Assembly (NCBI RefSeq): GCF_038725785.1
Contig: NZ_CP109796.1
Span: 7,316,501 to 7,380,500, forward strand
Direction: 5' to 3'
Length of the DNA stretch: 64,000 bases
Source: Termitidicoccus mucosus
Lineage (GTDB): Bacteria > Verrucomicrobiota > Verrucomicrobiia > Opitutales > Opitutaceae
Below the pieces are notes generated by a model. The model worked only from the letters and a program-made list of their open reading frames with translations. It did no database searches and had not been told where the DNA came from. Positions 17,047 through 26,284 of this stretch are shown one piece after another. The first letter of the stretch is position 1, and each line of letters begins with the position of its first letter. The position numbers and the translations under genes are program-made.

Positions 17047-19131
17047 ATGAACACACGCTTACGATTACAGACACACATAATGCATCGCATCTGTTTTGCA
17101 ATCATTGCGTTTTTATGCGGCGGCAGTCTTGTGCATGCCGAGAACGGTTACGAACTCTGGTTGCGTTACCGGTTTGAAGAAAACGTCGTCCGCCGCAACG
17201 AATATATGCAATATTGCGGAGGCGGGATCGCCGCACCGGAGGCGCTCAAGGACGGAGCTGCCCACGCGGAACTCAAGCGCGCGCTTCCGGTGATTCTCGG
17301 GAAGGCATTTCAAGCAAACAATGCCAGAGCCGGATGCATTTACTTGGGCGGGCGTGATGACCATCCGGCAATCGCAACGCTCATCGGCAGCGATGAACTT
17401 GCCGGCGTGGGTGACGAAGGCTTTGTAGTGCGCACCGGCTCGTGGGAGGGACGCCCGGCGACAGTCATTGCGGCAAACACGACACGGGGCATATTATACG
17501 GGACGTTTTCATTGCTGCGCACACTGCAACTCGGCGAACCGCTGGAGGAAATGCATCTTGCCGACGCGCCCAAACTGCGTCACCGCCTTGCCAACCATTG
17601 GGATAATCCTGTCAGGGGCTCCATAGAGCGCGGTTATGGCGGGAAAAGTATATTCAACTGGGGCGAATTGCCGAAACGCATTGACTCGCGATTGCACGAC
17701 TGGGCGCGTTTGCTCGCGGCGATGGGGCTCAACGGGGTTGCCGTCAATAACGTCAACACGGCCAAAAATGACCTTGAAGGCTGGAGGCTCCTGACCCCTG
17801 AGTATTTGCCCAAACTCTCGGCGCTGGCCGGCGTGCTCCGGCCTTACGGAGTAAAATTATACATATCGGTTAATTTTTTCAGCCCCATGATCGTGGGTTC
17901 GCTGGATACCGCTGACCCGCTGGACCCGGGCGTGCGCAAATGGTGGCAGGCCAAGGCGGCGGAAATATACAAAACGATACCGGATTTCGGCGGCTTCCTA
18001 GTCAAGGCCGATTCCGAAGGCGAGCCCGGACCGCTCAAATACAAACGCACGCATGCCGAGGGAGCAAACATGCTTGCCGAGGCGCTCGCGCCGCACGGCG
18101 GATTTGTATATTGGCGCGCATTTGTATATAATGCAAGGGGCGACCGCACACCGCAGGCCTATAATCAGTTCAAGCCGCTTGACGGGCGCTTTGATAAAAA
18201 CGTGCTTTTGCAGGTCAAAAACGGCCCTGTCGATTTTCAGGTGCGCGAACCCATTTCGACTCTTTTCGGCGCGATGCCCCGCACCGCGCTCGCAGGCGAA
18301 TTTCAAATCACCCAGGAATATACAGGGCAGGACAAGCATGTGTGTTTCCTTGCGCAAATGTGGTCGGATGTGCTGCGTTTTCCGCTGAAGGGCGAAAAAA
18401 ATGATATGCGCATGTGGAATACAACCGGCGCCATCGCAGGTGTGATGAATATAACTGACTCGCCCAACTGGACCGGTCATCTGCTGGCCCAGGCCAACAC
18501 GTATGCCTTTGGGCGCCTCGCTTGGAATCCGGACACTTCGCCGGATGCGATCGCATCGGATTGGACAAGACTCACGTTCGGGCGCGATCCGGTCGCCGAG
18601 AAAACCATAGTCTCGATTTTGCGCGATTCATGGCCCGCCTATGAAAATTATACAACGCCGTTCGGCATCGGAATGCTGTCCGACCGAAACAAACATTTTT
18701 CTCCCGATCCGGCCGGGCGCGGTTCCGTTCACAATGCGGATTCCAAAGGGATGGGAACCAACCGCAATGTCGCAAAAGGCTCGGGTTATGCCGGACAATT
18801 TTCCGAGCCCTGGCGTTCCAGATATGAAAAGCCGGAAACCTGCCCGGAAGAACTTTTATTATTTTTCCACCATCTCCCTTACACTTACAAACTCAAGGAT
18901 GGCGCGACGCTTATACAGGCATTTTATGACAGGCACAATGAAGGTGTGGCCGCCGCGCGTGATTTTCTGAGGCGTTGGGAAACCCTGCGTGGACGCATAG
19001 ACAAGGAGCGTTACCAGCAAGTCCGGAAAAAGTTATCCGAACAAATCGGCTACGCTGAAGAATGGCAGCGCTCGATAAATGACTACTTTCAGAAACGCTC
19101 AGGTATTTCCGACACAAAAGACCCTTCTTGA
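17047..19131 (+). CDS. aguA: GH67 alpha-glucuronidase
   Basis: This 694-residue enzyme removes (4-O-methyl)glucuronic acid from the non-reducing end of xylo-oligosaccharides. Family landmarks are clear: GFLVKADSEGEPGP, THAEGANMLAEAL, VLLQVKNGPVDFQVREP and FQITQEYTGQ. By comparison with studied GH67 enzymes, the acid would be Glu324 and the base pair Asp396 and Glu424. The 28-residue spacing between the last two is as expected. A signal peptide is present (MHRICFAIIAFLCGG, cleaved near VHAEN), so it is exported, whereas many GH67 enzymes are cytoplasmic. An alternative start is the ATG at 17080. The gene is tightly placed between the SGNH hydrolase (12 bp) and the epimerase, supporting one xylan-processing operon. 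Confidence 0.95.
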   Translation: MNTRLRLQTHIMHRICFAIIAFLCGGSLVHAENGYELWLRYRFEENVVRRNEYMQYCGGGIAAPEALKDGAAHAELKRALPVILGKAFQANNARAGCIYLGGRDDHPAIATLIGSDELAGVGDEGFVVRTGSWEGRPATVIAANTTRGILYGTFSLLRTLQLGEPLEEMHLADAPKLRHRLANHWDNPVRGSIERGYGGKSIFNWGELPKRIDSRLHDWARLLAAMGLNGVAVNNVNTAKNDLEGWRLLTPEYLPKLSALAGVLRPYGVKLYISVNFFSPMIVGSLDTADPLDPGVRKWWQAKAAEIYKTIPDFGGFLVKADSEGEPGPLKYKRTHAEGANMLAEALAPHGGFVYWRAFVYNARGDRTPQAYNQFKPLDGRFDKNVLLQVKNGPVDFQVREPISTLFGAMPRTALAGEFQITQEYTGQDKHVCFLAQMWSDVLRFPLKGEKNDMRMWNTTGAIAGVMNITDSPNWTGHLLAQANTYAFGRLAWNPDTSPDAIASDWTRLTFGRDPVAEKTIVSILRDSWPAYENYTTPFGIGMLSDRNKHFSPDPAGRGSVHNADSKGMGTNRNVAKGSGYAGQFSEPWRSRYEKPETCPEELLLFFHHLPYTYKLKDGATLIQAFYDRHNEGVAAARDFLRRWETLRGRIDKERYQQVRKKLSEQIGYAEEWQRSINDYFQKRSGISDTKDPS

Positions 19132-19139
19132 TAAAAATC

Positions 19140-20324
19140 ATGCCTCTGTTCCAAAACACTATGAAATTGAACAAGCTCTGCGTCATTTCCTGTGCCGTAC
19201 TTGTTACGACTGCCATCGTGACCGCATTGTCTGCCGCACAACCGGCAATCACCATGACTGCGTTCGGAGCCCTGCCCGATGGTCGTGCGGCGCAACTCTA
19301 CACGCTGACTAATTCCCAAGGCGCCCAGGTCGCGATCACAAACTACGGAGGCATTGTCGTGCGCATCGTTGTCCCGGACCGCGGGGGCAGCATGGCTGAC
19401 ATCGCGCTGGGTTATGAAAATGCGGGCAAATACGCCGCCGGTTCGCCTTATTTCGGCGCGCTCATCGGCCGCTATGGCAACCGTATTGCGCACGGCAGGT
19501 TTACACTCGACGGCAAGACCTACAAGCTCGCCACCAACAATGACCCCGGCGGCATCCCTTGCACGCTCCACGGCGGCAATGTCGGCTTCGACAAAGTACT
19601 CTGGTCCGCCACGCCGCTAATGGAAAAGGACGCTGCAGGGCTCAGGCTTCATTACGTGAGCACGGATGGCGAGGAAGGCTTTCCGGGCAATCTCGATGTC
19701 ACTGTCACCTATTGGTTCAACAACGCCAACGAACTCCGCCTCGAATACTCCGCCACGACCGACAAGGCCACGCCGGTCAACCTCACGAATCACTCCTACT
19801 TCAACCTCGCGGGTGAGGGCGGCGACACGATCCTCAGCCACATCCTCACGCTCAACGCCTCGAAATACACACCCGTTGACAAGGGCCTCATCCCGACCGG
19901 CGAAATCGTTCCCGTCGCCGGCACGCCTTTTGATTTTACCACGCCGCACGCCATCGGCGAACGCATCGATGCAGCCAACGAACAGCTCATGTTTGGCAAC
20001 GGCTACGACCATAACTTCGTTGTCGACCGCGACTCGCCCAAACGCTCTGGCGATCTCGTGAAAGCGGCCGAAGTATATGAACCCATGACTGGTCGCGCGA
20101 TGGAAATCCTGACCCAGGAGCCCGGCATCCAATTTTATTGCGGCAACTTTCTTGACGGCAGCAACATCGGCAAGAGCAACAAACCCTACACCTATCGCAC
20201 CGCGTTCGCGCTGGAAACCCAGCACTTTCCCGACTCGCCCAACCGGCCGAACTTTCCGAACACAATCCTGAGACCCGGGCAGCGTTACGAAACAGTAACC
20301 ATATATCGCTTCTCCGCCCGTTAA
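19140..20324 (+). CDS. galM: Secreted aldose 1-epimerase (mutarotase)
   Basis: This is a galactose-mutarotase-fold enzyme of 394 residues that interconverts alpha and beta anomers of aldoses. Conserved elements are FGALIGRYGNRIAHGRF, the histidine in NLTNHSYFNLAG, and the catalytic glutamate and neighbouring residues in ALETQHFPDSPNRPNFPNT. A signal peptide is present (KLCVISCAVLVTTAIVTALS), so it acts in the periplasm. It probably equilibrates sugars released by the xylan enzymes before uptake. The start is uncertain: a TTG at 19128 would overlap the GH67 stop, while ATGs exist at 19140 and 19161. None has a clear Shine-Dalgarno site. The closeness to GH67 suggests translational coupling. 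Confidence 0.9.
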   Translation: MPLFQNTMKLNKLCVISCAVLVTTAIVTALSAAQPAITMTAFGALPDGRAAQLYTLTNSQGAQVAITNYGGIVVRIVVPDRGGSMADIALGYENAGKYAAGSPYFGALIGRYGNRIAHGRFTLDGKTYKLATNNDPGGIPCTLHGGNVGFDKVLWSATPLMEKDAAGLRLHYVSTDGEEGFPGNLDVTVTYWFNNANELRLEYSATTDKATPVNLTNHSYFNLAGEGGDTILSHILTLNASKYTPVDKGLIPTGEIVPVAGTPFDFTTPHAIGERIDAANEQLMFGNGYDHNFVVDRDSPKRSGDLVKAAEVYEPMTGRAMEILTQEPGIQFYCGNFLDGSNIGKSNKPYTYRTAFALETQHFPDSPNRPNFPNTILRPGQRYETVTIYRFSAR

Positions 20325-20360
20325 GGCGCAAGCGAGCTCCAATTTTTTTAATAAACCGTC

Positions 20361-23327
20361 ATGACCCATTTAAAATTTCTACGGACAATTTTCCTTCTCG
20401 TCGCCGCATCGCTTTTCGGCGCGCAATCCGTCCGCGCCCAAGTCACCCTCACGTCTGCCCTTGATGAACCTAACGTCTTCGCTCTCCGGCACGACTCCGT
20501 CAAAACCGTCATCGTCTATGATTCAAAGGATGCCGAAGTCGTGAAGAAATCCGCCCGCCTCTTCGCCGACGATATACAACGCGTTACCGACAAAACCGTC
20601 TCCGTCGGCACCAAGCCCGTTGAAAATTGCGTCGTCGTGGGCACACTCGGCCAAAACGCACTCATCGACCGCTGGGCGTCCGAAGGCAAACTCTCCGACA
20701 CCGACGCGCTCCGCGGCGCGTGGGAATGCTACACCATCCAGCTCCTTCGCGACCCCCAACCCGGCATCAAGACCGCGCTTGTCGTCGCAGGCAGCGACCG
20801 GCGCGGCGCAGCCTACGGTCTCCTCTCGATTTCCGAACTCATCGGCGTATCGCCATGGTATTGGTGGGCGGACGTTCCGGCTGCGAAGAAAACCGAGATC
20901 ATTCTTCAGGTAAACAAGACCACATCGAAGCCGCCGACCGTGAAATATCGCGGTATCTTTATCAACGACGAGGACTGGGGACTCGCGAATTGGGCAAAAA
21001 ACACATTCGAGCCCGGCGTCAAAATCGGCCCCAAAACCTACGAAAAAGTATGCGAACTTCTTCTCCGTCTGAAAGCGAACTACCTTTGCCCGGCGATGCA
21101 TGGATCGTCGCATCCGTTTAACAAGTTTCCCGAAAATGCGGAAATCGCCAACAGTTACGCCATTGTCATGGGGTCCACTCATTGCGAGCCGCTTCTCTTC
21201 AACAACGCGACGGAATGGGATAAAAAAACGATGGGGGATTGGAACTATGCAACCAACAGCGACACCATCAACAGCGTGCTCCGCAAGCGCGTGAAGGATA
21301 ACGGCAAATACGAAAACGTCTATACGCTCGCCCTCCGCGGCCTGCACGACGCGGCGATGCAAGGCAGCGCCAACATGGATGATCGCGTGCGCCTCATGGA
21401 ATCCGCGCTCATCGACCAGCGCCAGATACTGACCGATGTTTTGAAAAAAACGCTCACCGATGTCCCGCAGGCCTTCTTTCCCTACAAAGAAGTTCTCGAT
21501 GTGTATTCGCGAGGCCTGAAGGTGCCCGACGACGTCACCATCGTCTGGGCTGACGACAACTACGGATACATGAAACGCCTCAGCAATCCCGCCGAGCAAA
21601 AGCGCCCGGGGCGTTCGGGCGTGTATTATCACGTTTCCTATCTCGGCAAACCGCACGACTACCTCTGGATGGGCAGCACCTCGCCTGCGCTCATGTATGA
21701 GGAATTGCGGAAGGCCTACGACACCACCGCCGACCGCATCTGGCTCCTCAACGTAGGCGACATAAAATCCTGCGAGTTCCACCTGCAGCTCTTCATCGAC
21801 ATGGCCTGGAACATCAATGCCTTCAACTACGACAACATCGCCAATCATCACGCCAGATGGCTTGCAAAAAATTTCAACGCCGAAAGCTACCGCGATTACC
21901 TCAACATCACGTCGACCTTCTACCGTCTCGCCTTCTCCCGAAAACCCGAGCTCATGGGCTGGGGCTATGAATGGAACGTCGACCAAAGCCGCCATGAACG
22001 CGTTACCGACACCGAGTATTCGTTTTCCAACTACAAAGAGGCCGAAAAACGCCTCGCCGACTACGACCGTATCGGAAAAGCCGCCGACCGCCTCATGAAC
22101 GCCCTGCCAAAAGAGCAACAGCCCGCCTTTTTCCAACTGGTCTATTACCCCGTGCGCGGCGCCGAACTCATGAACAGAGTGCACCTCAATGCGCAGAAAA
22201 ACCGCATCTACGCCAGGCAAGGCCGCGCCGCGACCAACGAGATCCGCGACGAGGTGAGAAAATACTACGAAGAGCTCAAGACCCTCACCGCCATTTACAA
22301 CAACCAGCTCGGCGGCAAATGGAACGGCATGATGTCCCTGCGCATGGGCGGCCCCACGACCTACCATGAGCTTCCCCCGACTGAAACTGTAGAGCTTCTC
22401 GCCGAACCCGCTTTCGGAATCCAGGCCGAAGGCGAGGACGTCCAGCTCGGCACCCGCAGTTACAATGCGCTCCCGTGCTTCAATCCCTACCTCACCCGCG
22501 CCTACTACGTGGATGTCTACAACAAAAGCGCCCAGCCGCTCGCGTGGACACTCACCACGTCCGCCCCGTGGATTGTTGTCAGCAGAAACGCCGGCGCCAC
22601 CGCGACCGAAGACCGCATCATGGTGGCAATTGATTGGAGCAAAGTTCCCGCCGGAGAGGAAAACCTCCTCGGCACAATCGAAATCGCCGCCAATAACATC
22701 AAACGGCAGGTCCTGGTCTCCGCCTTCAATCCCGCGACACCGGCACGCGCGGAAATCGGCGGCCTCTATGTCGAGGACAACGGCTGTGTCTCAATCCCCG
22801 CCAACGGATACGCCCGCAAAACGGAAAATGGGAGAATCAAAATGCGCGCCATCCACAATCTCGGTTACGAAGACAAATGCGTGCAGCTCGGCAATCCCAT
22901 CCAGTCCATGGAGCGTCCGAGCAACCTGAAATCCCCCAGCCTCGAATACGATTTCTATACCTTCCACGCCGGCCCGGTGGATGTGTACACCTATGCGCTC
23001 CCGACCTTCCCGATATTCGAGGATCCCAATTTCGCCGGTCACGAGACCACGAACGTCCATACACGCTTCGGCATCTGCATCGATGACGGCGCGATACTCA
23101 CGCCCACATCCTCGTCGTTTGAATATGCGAAAGACTGGTATGAAAGTGTGTTGCGCAATTGCGCGATCAGGAAAACCACGCTCTACATTTCCAAGCCAGG
23201 AAAGCACACGTTGAGGGTGATTTGCGGCACCCCCGGCATCGTTCTCCAGAAGTTCGTAATCGACCTCGGCGGCATGAAGCGCTCCTACATGGGGCCGCCC
23301 TCGACACGGGTTCCTGCAAACGAATAA
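20361..23327 (+). CDS. GH115 alpha-glucuronidase
   Basis: This 988-residue exported enzyme (signal peptide ending near SVRAQ) belongs to GH115. That family removes glucuronic acid from internal as well as terminal xylose units of polymeric xylan. Recognisable stretches are RRGAAYGLLSISELIGVSPW, YRGIFINDEDWGL, LLRLKANYLCPAMHGS, IVWADDNYGYMKRL, YHVSYLGKPHDYLWM and DMAWNINAFNYDNIANHH. The C-terminal part (about 690-988) is beta-rich, beginning near ALPCFNPYLTRAYYVDVYN, and contains a BACON-like stretch (LTTSAPWIVVS). It complements the GH67 enzyme, which needs terminally substituted oligomers. It follows the epimerase by 36 bp and precedes the GH43 gene by 34 bp. Confidence 0.94.
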   Translation: MTHLKFLRTIFLLVAASLFGAQSVRAQVTLTSALDEPNVFALRHDSVKTVIVYDSKDAEVVKKSARLFADDIQRVTDKTVSVGTKPVENCVVVGTLGQNALIDRWASEGKLSDTDALRGAWECYTIQLLRDPQPGIKTALVVAGSDRRGAAYGLLSISELIGVSPWYWWADVPAAKKTEIILQVNKTTSKPPTVKYRGIFINDEDWGLANWAKNTFEPGVKIGPKTYEKVCELLLRLKANYLCPAMHGSSHPFNKFPENAEIANSYAIVMGSTHCEPLLFNNATEWDKKTMGDWNYATNSDTINSVLRKRVKDNGKYENVYTLALRGLHDAAMQGSANMDDRVRLMESALIDQRQILTDVLKKTLTDVPQAFFPYKEVLDVYSRGLKVPDDVTIVWADDNYGYMKRLSNPAEQKRPGRSGVYYHVSYLGKPHDYLWMGSTSPALMYEELRKAYDTTADRIWLLNVGDIKSCEFHLQLFIDMAWNINAFNYDNIANHHARWLAKNFNAESYRDYLNITSTFYRLAFSRKPELMGWGYEWNVDQSRHERVTDTEYSFSNYKEAEKRLADYDRIGKAADRLMNALPKEQQPAFFQLVYYPVRGAELMNRVHLNAQKNRIYARQGRAATNEIRDEVRKYYEELKTLTAIYNNQLGGKWNGMMSLRMGGPTTYHELPPTETVELLAEPAFGIQAEGEDVQLGTRSYNALPCFNPYLTRAYYVDVYNKSAQPLAWTLTTSAPWIVVSRNAGATATEDRIMVAIDWSKVPAGEENLLGTIEIAANNIKRQVLVSAFNPATPARAEIGGLYVEDNGCVSIPANGYARKTENGRIKMRAIHNLGYEDKCVQLGNPIQSMERPSNLKSPSLEYDFYTFHAGPVDVYTYALPTFPIFEDPNFAGHETTNVHTRFGICIDDGAILTPTSSSFEYAKDWYESVLRNCAIRKTTLYISKPGKHTLRVICGTPGIVLQKFVIDLGGMKRSYMGPPSTRVPANE

Positions 23328-23361
23328 TCGCAGCATGGCGCTGCATCCCCTTACCGTTGAT

Positions 23362-24510
23362 ATGAGGATATTATATACAATCGCACTCTGCGCAATGACC
23401 GCGGCCTCTGCCTTGCCTTGCATCTCCCGCGGCGGGGGTGAGTCGGCTGCCGTCGCGTATAAAAACCCGCTTGATGTCGCATTCGGCGACCCGTTCATTC
23501 TCCGCGCCTCCGATGAGAAATACTACATGTACGGAACATCCGAGAATGAAAAAGGGTTTCGCGCCTGCGTATCCGACGACCTGGCGCATTGGGCGGAACT
23601 TGGGCGTGTTTATGAAGGCGCGCTGCCGGAATCCTGGACGCTGAAAAATTTCTGGGCGCCGGAGGTCTATGAGATCAAAGGGAAATACTATATGCTTTTC
23701 AGCGCCGATTGGAAGGAGAACCCGGCCAATGAACTGGAAAACTTCCGCATCGGCGTCGCCGTGGCGGACAGTCCGGACGGTCCGTTCAAAGATTTGATGA
23801 ACCGCCCAATCTTCGACCCCGGCTATCCCATCATCGACGCGAATCTCCACTTTGAAAACGGGCGCGTGTATTTGTATTATTCACGCTGCTGTTATAAAAA
23901 TCCGGTCGCAAGCGAGATCGCGGACTGGGCCAGAAAGCAAGGCTGGTTTCAGGAAATCGAGGAAAGCTGGGTGTATGGCGTGGAAATCAAACCCGATTTC
24001 TCCGGCATCATCGGCGAGCCGGAGTTGCTGCTGCGCCCGCCCGTGAGGATGGACGACAAACAGGCCGAGTGGGAAAGCCGGTCCGTCACCTCGCGCGAGG
24101 TCAACCGCCGCTGGACGGAGGGTTCGTTTGTATTCAAGAAAAACGGCACTTATTACATGATGTATTCCGCGAATTATTTCGGCGGCAAGAATTATGCCGT
24201 GGGCTACGCCACGTCGGATAACCCGCTCGGGCCGTTCCGGAAGGCCGGCAACAATCCCGTCCTGCAAAAGAACACGGACCGGGGCGGCGATGTCACCGGC
24301 ACGGGACACAACATGGTTTTCACCCACGCCGATGGCACGATGTATTGCGTGTATCACGGGCGCACCACAACGACTGGCGACAAACGGATGGTGTTTATCG
24401 ACCGGATTGAAATCGCGCCCGACGGAAAACTGACCGTGGACGGCCCGACGACGACGAGGCAGATTATCAGGCAGGCTTGCGGCCCCGGACAAACTCCAGG
24501 TCTTCACTGA
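23362..24510 (+). CDS. GH43 family glycosidase (beta-xylosidase or arabinofuranosidase type)
   Basis: This 382-residue GH43 five-bladed propeller has a signal peptide (RILYTIALCAMTAASALPC). Active-site carboxylates fit the family: base Asp in FGDPFIL, modulator Asp in PIIDANLHF and acid Glu in RWTEGSFV. Propeller landmarks are NFWAPEVYEIKGKYYM and GTGHNMVFTHADGTMYCVYH. It most likely trims xylose or arabinose from xylo-oligosaccharides; the exact specificity cannot be read. The ATG at 23362 is preferred over one at 23335 because the hydrophobic segment starts there. It is the last gene of the plus-strand locus and converges on the FKBP gene across a gap holding a dispersed repeat and a terminator. 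Confidence 0.88.
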   Translation: MRILYTIALCAMTAASALPCISRGGGESAAVAYKNPLDVAFGDPFILRASDEKYYMYGTSENEKGFRACVSDDLAHWAELGRVYEGALPESWTLKNFWAPEVYEIKGKYYMLFSADWKENPANELENFRIGVAVADSPDGPFKDLMNRPIFDPGYPIIDANLHFENGRVYLYYSRCCYKNPVASEIADWARKQGWFQEIEESWVYGVEIKPDFSGIIGEPELLLRPPVRMDDKQAEWESRSVTSREVNRRWTEGSFVFKKNGTYYMMYSANYFGGKNYAVGYATSDNPLGPFRKAGNNPVLQKNTDRGGDVTGTGHNMVFTHADGTMYCVYHGRTTTTGDKRMVFIDRIEIAPDGKLTVDGPTTTRQIIRQACGPGQTPGLH

Positions 24511-24526
24511 TGCCATTTTCGAGCCG

Positions 24527-24632
24527 TTTATAGACTTATCAAGGTAGCGTGAAGCCTCCGGCTGAGACGCGGCTCGGCGAGGACGCCTCGCCCTACCTAA
24601 AAATATAAATTTCGGTCGGAAATGGTATGATT
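24527..24632 (+). repeat. Dispersed repeat family A, copy 1
   Basis: This 106-bp element matches 37404-37508 along its length and, in inverted orientation, part of 30521-30620. The order is TTTATAGAC, an imperfect hairpin built on GAAGCCTCC and ACGCCTCGCCCTACC, then a conserved unpaired end, AAATATAAAT followed by GGAAATGGTAT. It lies between the convergent GH43 and FKBP genes. Confidence 0.75.
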
Positions 24633-24696
24633 CATCGCGAGTTCACGGCGGTCATCATGCGCTTTTGTCGTCACCGGGGCGTCGTCGTTCCAAACG

Positions 24697-24726
24697 CAAA
24701 ACGCCCCGGCATTTTTGCCGGGGCGT
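24697..24726 (-). terminator. Rho-independent terminator of the FKBP gene
   Basis: A perfect 10-bp stem (ACGCCCCGGC and GCCGGGGCGT) with a 6-nt loop lies 48 bp past the FKBP stop. Read on the minus strand it is followed by a TTTTGCGTTT tract. Confidence 0.75.
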
Positions 24727-24774
24727 CTGGTTTGCGGAAAATAATCGCGGGGTTCCTGCCGTGTTCGCGGCGTT

Positions 24775-25548
24775 TTATTGTGCCGCGGGGGCGCTCGTGC
24801 CGGAGGCGGCGGCGGGAGCGGGCGGCGGCGGAGGAGTCACATCCAGCAACTCGACCTCGAAAATCAAAGTCGCATTCGGCGGAATGCCGGAGCCTTGGCG
24901 CGGCGTCGCGCCGTAACCCTGCTCGGCGGGGATGTAGAGTTTGATTTTTCCGCCCTTGTTGATCTTCTGCATGCCCTCGGTCCAGCCGGGAATGACCTCG
25001 TTGAGCACGAACGAGGCGGGTTCGCCGCGATCCACCGAACTGTCGAACTTGGTGCCGTCGATCAGCGTGCCGGTGTAGTGAACCTTCACGGTATCCTCGG
25101 GTTTGGGATACACGCCTTCGCCCGGCGTGAGGATTTCGTAGGCCACTCCGCTGGGAAGGAAGACCACGCCGGGCTTGCCCTTGAGGGTCTCGAAAATCGC
25201 CATGTTGTCGGACTTCAGTTTGGCGAGATACGCCTCCTGCCTGGCACCGAGAAATTCCTGCAATTGCGGGCCGGCCGCCTCCAGCGTCACCGGTGCTTCC
25301 TTGCCTTCACGGGCGAGTTGCATGCCCCTCGCCAGCGCGGTCACCTGTTCCTCGGAAAAACCAAGTTCCTCCAGTCCGTTTTGTTTGCCGATGAACCAGC
25401 CGAAGACCTCCAGCAATTGCGCTTCGGAAAGCCTCGGCGCGGCGGGAGCGGCATCGGCGGCGGGAGCCGGCGCGGGAGTTTGGGCGCAAAGTCCGGAGGC
25501 CAAGCCAAGCGCAAGGATGAGAGTCAGCAGGGAGCGTTTTGATTTCAT
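24775..25548 (-). CDS. FKBP-type peptidyl-prolyl cis-trans isomerase, exported
   Basis: This 257-residue protein has a signal peptide (SLLTLILALGLASGLCAQ), an alanine/proline linker and an FkpA/Mip-like N-terminal dimerisation region (about 42-125). The C-terminal FKBP domain is about 135-240. Landmarks are TVKVHYTGTLIDGTKFDSS, IPGWTEGMQKI, IPAEQGYG and IPPNATLIFEVELLDV. It should assist folding of periplasmic or outer-membrane proteins. A proline-rich tail (PPPPPAPAAA) follows the domain. It lies last in a minus-strand set with the FmdB-like and polymerase IV genes (gaps 90 and 70 bp). A terminator follows. Confidence 0.93.
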   Translation of the reverse strand: MKSKRSLLTLILALGLASGLCAQTPAPAPAADAAPAAPRLSEAQLLEVFGWFIGKQNGLEELGFSEEQVTALARGMQLAREGKEAPVTLEAAGPQLQEFLGARQEAYLAKLKSDNMAIFETLKGKPGVVFLPSGVAYEILTPGEGVYPKPEDTVKVHYTGTLIDGTKFDSSVDRGEPASFVLNEVIPGWTEGMQKINKGGKIKLYIPAEQGYGATPRQGSGIPPNATLIFEVELLDVTPPPPPAPAAASGTSAPAAQ

Positions 25549-25638
25549 GCGGTTTGAGGAAGGTCTGTTAGTCACACTATCCGGCGTTTTGTGCCGAGTA
25601 AGCCGGTCAACCTGTGGGGCCGTCCCGACAAACGCAAC

Positions 25639-26214
25639 TCAATCCTCGTCGTAATCATACAGTTTCGGATCGCGCCGGGCGGGCAGGCGGCGGCGGATTT
25701 TGAAGCGAAACCGTCCCTCTTTCTTTGCAATCCCGTCCGGCGGGCCGCCCTCCGCGCCGTCAGCGCCTCCGGCATCGTCCATGGCCCCGTCGTCGGCGTC
25801 GCCCAGTTCGTCTTCCAGCGATTCCGGGTCGGCGCCTTCCTCGAGTTTGCGCACGACATCCTCCATCTGTCCGTCGATTTTTTCGCCGGTGAGCTCGGCC
25901 ATGCGGCGCATCATGCGCGCCATCGCCCGCGGGTCGTTTTCGTCGACATGGGCAAACTCGCGTTCCATGGCATCCATCGCCGCCTCCATGCGCGGATCGT
26001 CCGAGGCGGGCTCGCCGCCTTCGCCGGGGGCATCCGGCGCGGCGGCGGCCGACTTTTTCGCGCGGTTCATGACTGCAAACGACGAGACCATTTTTTCCAT
26101 GCGCCATTTCGGGTTGTCGGGGCATTGGGGGATGGTTTGTCCCTGCGCGAGCGTCTTGGCGAAAAACTGGTAGATGGTGTAGTTGTCCGGGCAATAATAC
26201 TCGTAGATCGGCAT
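25639..26214 (-). CDS. FmdB-like protein with degenerate zinc ribbon and acidic tail
   Basis: This 191-residue protein begins MPIYEYYCPDN, the hallmark of the FmdB/CxxC regulatory zinc-ribbon family. The second half-site is QCPDNPKWRM. Both expected CxxC pairs read CxxN here, so two of four zinc ligands are missing. A conserved-looking KMVSSF follows. The rest (about 55-191) is a charged extension rich in Asp, Glu and Met, with ENDPRAMARMMRRMAELTGE, then an Arg/Lys-rich end RFKIRRRLPARR and YDYDED. Its role is unknown; the family is often annotated as regulatory without proof. The ATG at 26214 is set by the motif. Confidence 0.75.
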   Translation of the reverse strand: MPIYEYYCPDNYTIYQFFAKTLAQGQTIPQCPDNPKWRMEKMVSSFAVMNRAKKSAAAAPDAPGEGGEPASDDPRMEAAMDAMEREFAHVDENDPRAMARMMRRMAELTGEKIDGQMEDVVRKLEEGADPESLEDELGDADDGAMDDAGGADGAEGGPPDGIAKKEGRFRFKIRRRLPARRDPKLYDYDED

Positions 26215-26284
26215 GACGCGGCAGCTTGCGCGGCGTGGAAAATTTCTCAAGCCCGCGCCGCGCAAGCCGCCGCATTTCGCACCT

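Noticed and set aside
24627-24944. Short plus-strand frames between the GH43 and FKBP genes
   Set aside because: They run through a repeat and a terminator and into the antisense of the FKBP gene. Products are Arg-rich and non-protein-like.
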